A DNA stretch of 64,000 nucleotides from JAQGMJ01 sp036498945 (GTDB lineage Bacteria; Pseudomonadota; Gammaproteobacteria; Burkholderiales; JAEUOS01), in NCBI GenBank assembly GCA_036498945.1, contig DASYEQ010000063.1:9211-73210 (forward strand). The letters are read 5' to 3'. Under the pieces are notes generated by a model. The model saw only the letters and a program-made list of their open reading frames with translations, was not told the origin of the DNA and searched no databases. Shown here one piece after another: positions 60,160 through 64,000 of this stretch. Numbering within the stretch: the first letter of the stretch is position 1; the number at the start of each line of letters is the position of its first letter. The position numbers and the translations under genes are program-made.

Positions 60160-61974
60160 TCAGCCGGCCGCGGCGTGGGCGCGCACGATCTGCAACAGGC
60201 TGTCGCCGTAGCGCGAGAGCTTGGTGGCGCCAATGCCGGAAATGCCGTGCAGGTCTTCCAGCGCGCGCGGCTGCGCGCTGGCGATTGCTGCCAGCGTCGC
60301 GTCGTGGAAGATCACGTAGGCCGGCACGCCGTGCTCGGTGGCGGTCTGCTTGCGCCAGTCACGCAGGGCTTCGAGCAGCGCCGGCGCGCCGGGTCCGGTC
60401 GGCACCAGGGCCGGCTTGGCGCCGCGTGCACCGCGCTTGCCGCTTTTCGGCTTCGCCGCCTCCTCGCGCAGCGAGACGCGGGTGTCGCCGGTGAGCACGC
60501 CGCGCGCGGCGGCGGTGAGCTTGAAGGCGCCGTAGGCATCGACATCGGCTTCGAGAAAGCCGAGCGCGATCAACTGGCGGAAAATCGCCCGCCATTGCGC
60601 GTCGCTGCGCTCGGCGCCGACGCCGAAGGTCTTGAGTTCGTCGTGGCGCAACTGCTTGACGCGCTCGGTGGCGTTACCGCGCAGGATGTCGATCAGGTGG
60701 CCGGCGCCGAAACGCTGGCCGCTGCGGTAGACGGCCGATAGCGCCTTTTGCGCCTCTTCGGTGCCGTCCCAGACTTTCGGCGGGCTGATGCAGTTGTCGC
60801 AATTGCCGCAGGGCTCGCTCTCCTCGCCGAAATAGGCGAGCAGGCGCACGCGGCGGCAACCGGCGCTCTCCGCCAGGCCGACCAGCGCATCGAGCTTGCC
60901 GTGGGAAATGCGCTTGTAGCTGTCGTCGGCCTCGGATTCCTCGATCATGCGGCGCTGCTGCACCACGTCCTGCAAGCCGTAGGCCATCCAGGCGTTCGAA
61001 GTTGCGCCGTCGCGGCCGGCACGGCCAGTTTCCTGATAGTAGGCCTCAATACTCTTTGGCAGGTCGAGGTGCGCGACGAAGCGCACGTCAGGCTTATCGA
61101 TGCCCATGCCGAAGGCGATAGTGGCGCAGATCACCAAGCCGTCTTCATTGACGAACCGTGACTGGTGGCGCGCCCGCGTCGGGTTATCGAAACCGGCGTG
61201 ATAGGGCAGGGCGGCAACACCTTCGGCCGTCAGCCACGCAGCGGTCTCTTCCACCTTCTTGCGCGACAGGCAATAGACGATGCCCGCTTCGCCCGCATGG
61301 TTGGCGCGGATGAAGTCGAGCAACTGGCTGCGGGCATTGTTTTTTTCCGCGATCTGGTAGCGGATGTTGGGGCGGTCAAAGCTGGAGATGAAGACACGTG
61401 CCTCATCGAGCTGCAGACGGCGGATAATTTCCGCGCGCGTGAGCTCGTCCGCAGTGGCGGTGAGCGCGACGCGCGGCACTTCCGGGTAGCGCTCGTGCAG
61501 CACGGAGAGCTCGATGTATTCCGGACGGAAGTCGTGGCCCCATTGCGAGACGCAATGCGCCTCGTCGATGGCGAACAGCGCAATGCGCGCGCTGTCGAGC
61601 ATGTCGAGGAAACTGGGCGTCATCAGGCGCTCCGGCGCTACGTATAGCAGGTCGAGCTTGCCGGCGGCAAAATCGCGCTTGACCTGCATGGCATCGCGTG
61701 CTTCCAGCGAGGAATTGAGTACGGCCGCCGAGACGCCGGCCTCCGTCAGCGCCGCCACCTGGTCCTGCATCAGCGCAATCAGCGGCGAGACGACGATCGC
61801 CGTGCCCTCTCGCAGCAGCGCGGGAATCTGGTAGCACAGCGACTTGCCGCCGCCGGTGGGCATCAGCACCAGAGCGTCGCCGCCGCCGGCGACGTGATCG
61901 ACGATATCCGCCTGATGGCCGCGAAAGGCGGGGTAGCCGAAGACGTCTTGAAGGATCTGGAGAGCGCGCGACAT
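60160..61974 (-). CDS. recQ: ATP-dependent DNA helicase RecQ
   Basis: 604 residues. Walker A PTGGGKS (Lys44), motif Ia VSPLIALMQDQV, DEAH box in FAIDEAHCVSQWGHDFRPEY (aromatic loop intact), VALTATAD, SFDRPNIRYQI, CLSRKKVEETAAWL, IAFGMGIDKPDVRFVAHLDLPKSIEAYYQETGRAGRDG (motif VI), four zinc cysteines (CRRVRLL...CGNCDNC), RQC domain, and a C-terminal HRDC domain (LLEALRDWRKQTATEHGVPAYVIFHDATL...LHGISGIGATKLSRYGDSLLQIV). It unwinds recombination intermediates and stalled forks. 54 bases after the panE-like stop on the same strand. Confidence 0.97.
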   Translation of the reverse strand: MSRALQILQDVFGYPAFRGHQADIVDHVAGGGDALVLMPTGGGKSLCYQIPALLREGTAIVVSPLIALMQDQVAALTEAGVSAAVLNSSLEARDAMQVKRDFAAGKLDLLYVAPERLMTPSFLDMLDSARIALFAIDEAHCVSQWGHDFRPEYIELSVLHERYPEVPRVALTATADELTRAEIIRRLQLDEARVFISSFDRPNIRYQIAEKNNARSQLLDFIRANHAGEAGIVYCLSRKKVEETAAWLTAEGVAALPYHAGFDNPTRARHQSRFVNEDGLVICATIAFGMGIDKPDVRFVAHLDLPKSIEAYYQETGRAGRDGATSNAWMAYGLQDVVQQRRMIEESEADDSYKRISHGKLDALVGLAESAGCRRVRLLAYFGEESEPCGNCDNCISPPKVWDGTEEAQKALSAVYRSGQRFGAGHLIDILRGNATERVKQLRHDELKTFGVGAERSDAQWRAIFRQLIALGFLEADVDAYGAFKLTAAARGVLTGDTRVSLREEAAKPKSGKRGARGAKPALVPTGPGAPALLEALRDWRKQTATEHGVPAYVIFHDATLAAIASAQPRALEDLHGISGIGATKLSRYGDSLLQIVRAHAAAG

Positions 61975-62028
61975 GCGTTATTGATTATGGGAGACGGGGC
62001 AGCAGGCAGCAGGGAAGGGCGGCCGTTC

Positions 62029-62973
62029 CTATTGTTGCGCCTGGCGCAGTTCCACCAGCTTCACCAGCGCATGCAGCGCGCGATTGGCCGGAACCGGGAT
62101 GTTCAGCGCTTCGCCCTGACGCACAATGAAGCCGTTCAGGTGATCGATTTCGGTGGCGCGCCCGCGCGCCAGGTCCTGGGCGGTGGAGGAGAACTGGGTC
62201 GGCATGCTTTGCGCGAGGGCCAGCACCATGGGCAGGGTATCGGGCGCCATGCGCACGCCGCGCGCGGCGGCCACCGCCAGCACTTCCTGCACCACGTCGG
62301 TCATCAGCTGACGCACGCCGGCGCCTTCGATCATGCGCCCGTAAGGCAACTGGGCGAGGGCGGAAATGGCATTGTAGGCGCAGTTGACGGTGAGCTTGCC
62401 CCAGAGGGCGCCGGCGACGTTGTCGGAAACCGTCACGGCTACGTCAGCGGCAACGAAGGCGGCGCGAATGGCTTCCAGTTGCGCGGCCTCCAGTGCGGTA
62501 GCGGCACCTTGCAGGCTGCCAATCACCAGATCACCGCGGCCGTGGTGTTTCAGGTGCCCTGGGCCGGCCATCTCGGTGGCGACGTAGACCGCGGCTGGGA
62601 ATACAGGCTGTTGCACATGCGCGGCGATGCGCTCGGTGTTGTCGACGCCGTTTTGCAGGTTCAACACCACCGCATCTGCCGCCAGATGCGGCGCGATTTC
62701 GCGCGCGGCCGATTCGGTGTCGGTGGACTTGACGCAAAACAGCACTAGTTGCGCGCCCGCCACCGCGCCGGCTTCGGTGCTAGCTTGTACCGGCACCTGT
62801 TCGTCGAATTTCAAGCTTTCGAAATGCAGGCCCCGGACACGGAATACGTCCACGTGCAGCGGGCGCCCGATCAGGGTCACCGCATGCCCGGCGCGCGCCA
62901 GCATGCCGCCGTAAAAACATCCCACCGCGCCGGCGCCCAGCACCGCCACACGCAGTTTTTGCTGCTGATTCAT
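62029..62973 (-). CDS. Ketopantoate reductase-family (PanE/ApbA) oxidoreductase
   Basis: 314 residues. NADP-binding Rossmann motif LRVAVLGAGAVGCFYGGMLARAGHAVTLIGR, then VLFCVKSTDTESAAREIAPHLAADAVVLNLQNGVDN (family K..dt......i.p......v...QNG), ALWGKLTVNCAYNAISALAQLPYG (catalytic Lys in W.KL..N) and TAQDLARGRATEIDHLNGFIVRQGEALNIPVPAN (catalytic E.d.lng). It reduces 2-dehydropantoate for CoA or acts on another 2-oxoacid; Burkholderiales often have several paralogues. The ATG at 62973 is chosen over a GTG 9 bases upstream. Confidence 0.9.
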   Translation of the reverse strand: MNQQQKLRVAVLGAGAVGCFYGGMLARAGHAVTLIGRPLHVDVFRVRGLHFESLKFDEQVPVQASTEAGAVAGAQLVLFCVKSTDTESAAREIAPHLAADAVVLNLQNGVDNTERIAAHVQQPVFPAAVYVATEMAGPGHLKHHGRGDLVIGSLQGAATALEAAQLEAIRAAFVAADVAVTVSDNVAGALWGKLTVNCAYNAISALAQLPYGRMIEGAGVRQLMTDVVQEVLAVAAARGVRMAPDTLPMVLALAQSMPTQFSSTAQDLARGRATEIDHLNGFIVRQGEALNIPVPANRALHALVKLVELRQAQQ

Positions 62974-63346
62974 CTGCTTCACTGCCGCTCGGTCCCTATT
63001 CGTGCATGCCTGCGCCGCCTTCCCGCCACCCCGTCATCTTAAGGGAAGGCGCGAAGGCGGCATACCCGACATGCTGATAGGGAAACGGGAATTTTGGCGC
63101 CTGGCATCCCGAAAATACGTTTTTGCGCGCGGAATTCATCGTTTTGTCGCTAATCCGGGCCGAAAATCGCGACTTTTTCTTGGGCGCAGTTATTTGCGCC
63201 AGGTCGGGTAGCATGCCCGGTTATACTCGGGACACGCCTGAAACCGGCGGCTTTGCGACATTTTATGCGGGCTGCTTACGCAAAAAAGAGCAACTGGGGT
63301 TGACCACGCATCGAAATTTACGCATAATTTGAGGTTCGCTCCCGTG
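62974..63346. other. Intergenic region between panE-like gene and tRNA cluster
   Basis: 373 bases, AT-richer from about 63070 on. It holds the promoter of the panE-like gene (left) and, at its right end, the tRNA-tuf promoter. No open frame with coding character and no RNA gene recognised. Confidence 0.5.
63300..63328 (+). promoter_or_regulatory. Sigma70-type promoter of the tRNA-tuf cluster
   Basis: -35 TTGACC (63300-63305), 17-base spacer, -10 CATAAT (63323-63328), ending 18 bases before tRNA-Tyr. Near-consensus spacing and hexamers fit a strong stable-RNA promoter. Confidence 0.8.
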
Positions 63347-63432
63347 GGTGGGGTGGCCGAGTGGTTAATGGCAGCAGACTGTAAATCTGCCCTCTAACGA
63401 GTACGGTGGTTCGAATCCACCCCCCACCACCA
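63347..63432 (+). tRNA. tRNA-Tyr (GTA)
   Basis: 86 bases including encoded CCA. Acceptor GGTGGGG/CCCCACC, anticodon GTA in GACTGTAAATC, long variable arm, T arm GGTGG-TTCGAAT-CCACC. First gene of the cluster. Confidence 0.97.
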
Positions 63433-63508
63433 AATTTCCGCATGTTTTTGCGGGATTTTCCCTGGTGTAGAGGTGGAAAATGCGGGTAGCGAGAGAGTTT
63501 GGATAAAA

Positions 63509-63582
63509 GCGGGTGTAGCTCAATGGTAGAGCAGAAGCCTTCCAAGCTTATGACGAGGGTTCGATTCCCTTCACCCGCTCCA
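63509..63582 (+). tRNA. tRNA-Gly (TCC)
   Basis: 74 bases including encoded CCA. Acceptor GCGGGTG/CACCCGC, anticodon TCC in CTTCCAA, T arm GAGGG-TTCGATT-CCCTT. Confidence 0.96.
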
Positions 63583-63680
63583 GTTTCACATGGGCATGCG
63601 CATAGGCAGCGTGCCCACGTGAAACTGGCGGTAGCGAGGCAGGCAACGCTACGGTTTGGTTTGTTGGTTGTAGCTGGAAC

Positions 63681-63755
63681 GCCCATGTAGCTCAGTGGCA
63701 GAGCACTCCCTTGGTAAGGGAGAGGTCATGTGTTCAATCCACATCATGGGCACCA
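63681..63755 (+). tRNA. tRNA-Thr (GGT)
   Basis: 75 bases including encoded CCA. Acceptor GCCCATG/CATGGGC, anticodon GGT in CTTGGTAAG, T arm ATGTG-TTCAATC-CACAT. The T loop begins TTCAATC, with A in place of the usual G. Confidence 0.96.
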
Positions 63756-63763
63756 CCAATCTC

Positions 63764-63790
63764 CGCACCAGCCCCGCTCGGGGCGGTGCG
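63764..63790. other. Stem-loop between tRNA-Thr and tuf
   Basis: CGCACC-A-GCCCC and GGGGC-GGTGCG form an 11-pair stem with one bulged A and a 4-base loop. No T-run follows, so it is more likely an RNA-processing or protective structure of the tRNA-tuf transcript than a terminator. Confidence 0.5.
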
Positions 63791-63864
63791 AACGGGGTGG
63801 GCGGCGCAGAGCCGAATCAAAAATCCTGTTCATCATCAACTTGAAGCTTTAAGGGTAAGAAATC

Positions 63865-64000
63865 ATGGCCAAGGGCAAGTTTGAGCGCACCAAACCGCAC
63901 GTCAACGTAGGCACGATTGGGCACGTTGACCATGGCAAGACCACCCTGACGGCGGCGATCACGACCGTACTGTCGACCAAGTTCGGCGGCGAAGCCAAGG
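63865..64000 (+). CDS. tuf: Elongation factor Tu, 5' end only
   Basis: The visible 45 codons read MAKGKFERTKPHVNVGTIGHVDHGKTTLTAAITTVLSTKFGGEAK, the EF-Tu N terminus with the G1 P-loop GHVDHGKT. It delivers aminoacyl-tRNA to the ribosome. The gene runs off the right edge. Its place after tRNA-Tyr, -Gly and -Thr is the conserved bacterial tyrU-glyT-thrT-tufB order. AAGGGTAAG is the ribosome site. Confidence 0.98.
   Translation, partial: MAKGKFERTKPHVNVGTIGHVDHGKTTLTAAITTVLSTKFGGEAK

Noticed and set aside
63002..63211. A 69-codon plus-strand frame before the tRNA cluster
   Set aside because: No ribosome site, atypical composition, and it lies in an AT-richer promoter region.
63347..63755. The tRNA cluster as an integration site of a genomic island
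   Set aside because: The tRNAs are intact, followed directly by tuf in the conserved order, with no integrase or repeated tRNA 3' end visible.

Overview
The window reads as an ordinary chromosomal stretch of a GC-rich (by eye about two-thirds G+C) betaproteobacterium, most likely Burkholderiales. The pointers are two tripartite-tricarboxylate (Bug-type) binding proteins, a gatCAB cluster divergent from mreBCD-mrdA-rodA, ubiJ directly after rodA, and a tRNA-Tyr/Gly/Thr-tuf cluster at the right edge. I see no insertion sequence, prophage, CRISPR array or rRNA.

Layout. 1-3.7 kb: a truncated exported protein, a hotdog thioesterase, a citrate-synthase paralogue with an N-terminal helix-turn-helix, a LysE exporter and a CinA-C protein. 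3.8-8.2 kb: a minus-strand catabolic set (mandelate-racemase homologue, luciferase-like monooxygenase, Pht5-type decarboxylase-like protein, Bug receptor). 8.3-10.4 kb: a tightly overlapping three-gene unit (DUF2721, SMI1/KNR4-like, FMN reductase) and a SnoaL-like protein. 10.4-15.7 kb: an MFS transporter, a MarR regulator divergent from a flavoprotein monooxygenase, YihY, a cupin and a small membrane protein. 15.7-22.5 kb: a FixJ-like regulator, two sensor kinases (one coupled to exonuclease III), an alpha/beta hydrolase and pyrE. 22.6-36.3 kb: housekeeping genes: a DUF4124 protein, gatB/orf/gatA/gatC, mreBCD, mrdA, rodA, ubiJ, a plasmanylethanolamine-desaturase (PEDS1/CarF) homologue and ubiB.

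36-44 kb: a solute symporter divergent from a DRE-TIM metallolyase-like protein, a PAS-GGDEF protein, a fatty-acid-hydroxylase-superfamily protein, a DUF4349 lipoprotein and two small exported proteins. 43.8-48.3 kb: a GntR/UTRA repressor divergent from a four-gene operon (carboxymuconolactone-decarboxylase-like, two SMP-30 lactonase paralogues, Bug receptor), with related operator-like sequences on both sides. 48.3-54 kb: a phosphatidylserine decarboxylase divergent from a class III aminotransferase with a long N-terminal extension, an Mpo1/DUF962-like membrane protein and a large secreted alpha/beta hydrolase. 54-63 kb: a membrane diguanylate cyclase, a binding protein next to a DAACS symporter, a REC-TPR regulator, recQ and a ketopantoate-reductase-like gene. 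63.3-64 kb: a strong sigma70-type promoter, three tRNAs and the 5' end of tuf.

How it fits together: the mre/mrd block makes the cell-elongation machinery; ubiJ and ubiB serve ubiquinone synthesis; gatCAB makes Gln-tRNA/Asn-tRNA by transamidation. The two Bug-linked clusters look like separately regulated catabolic modules for small organic or aromatic acids. The most unusual items are the PEDS1/CarF homologue between ubiJ and ubiB, the mandelate-racemase homologue that keeps every catalytic residue except Lys166 (Arg here), the GntR-controlled lactonase operon whose second SMP-30 paralogue has lost metal ligands, the psd/aminotransferase pair, and a two-copy hairpin repeat flanking mreC-mreD.
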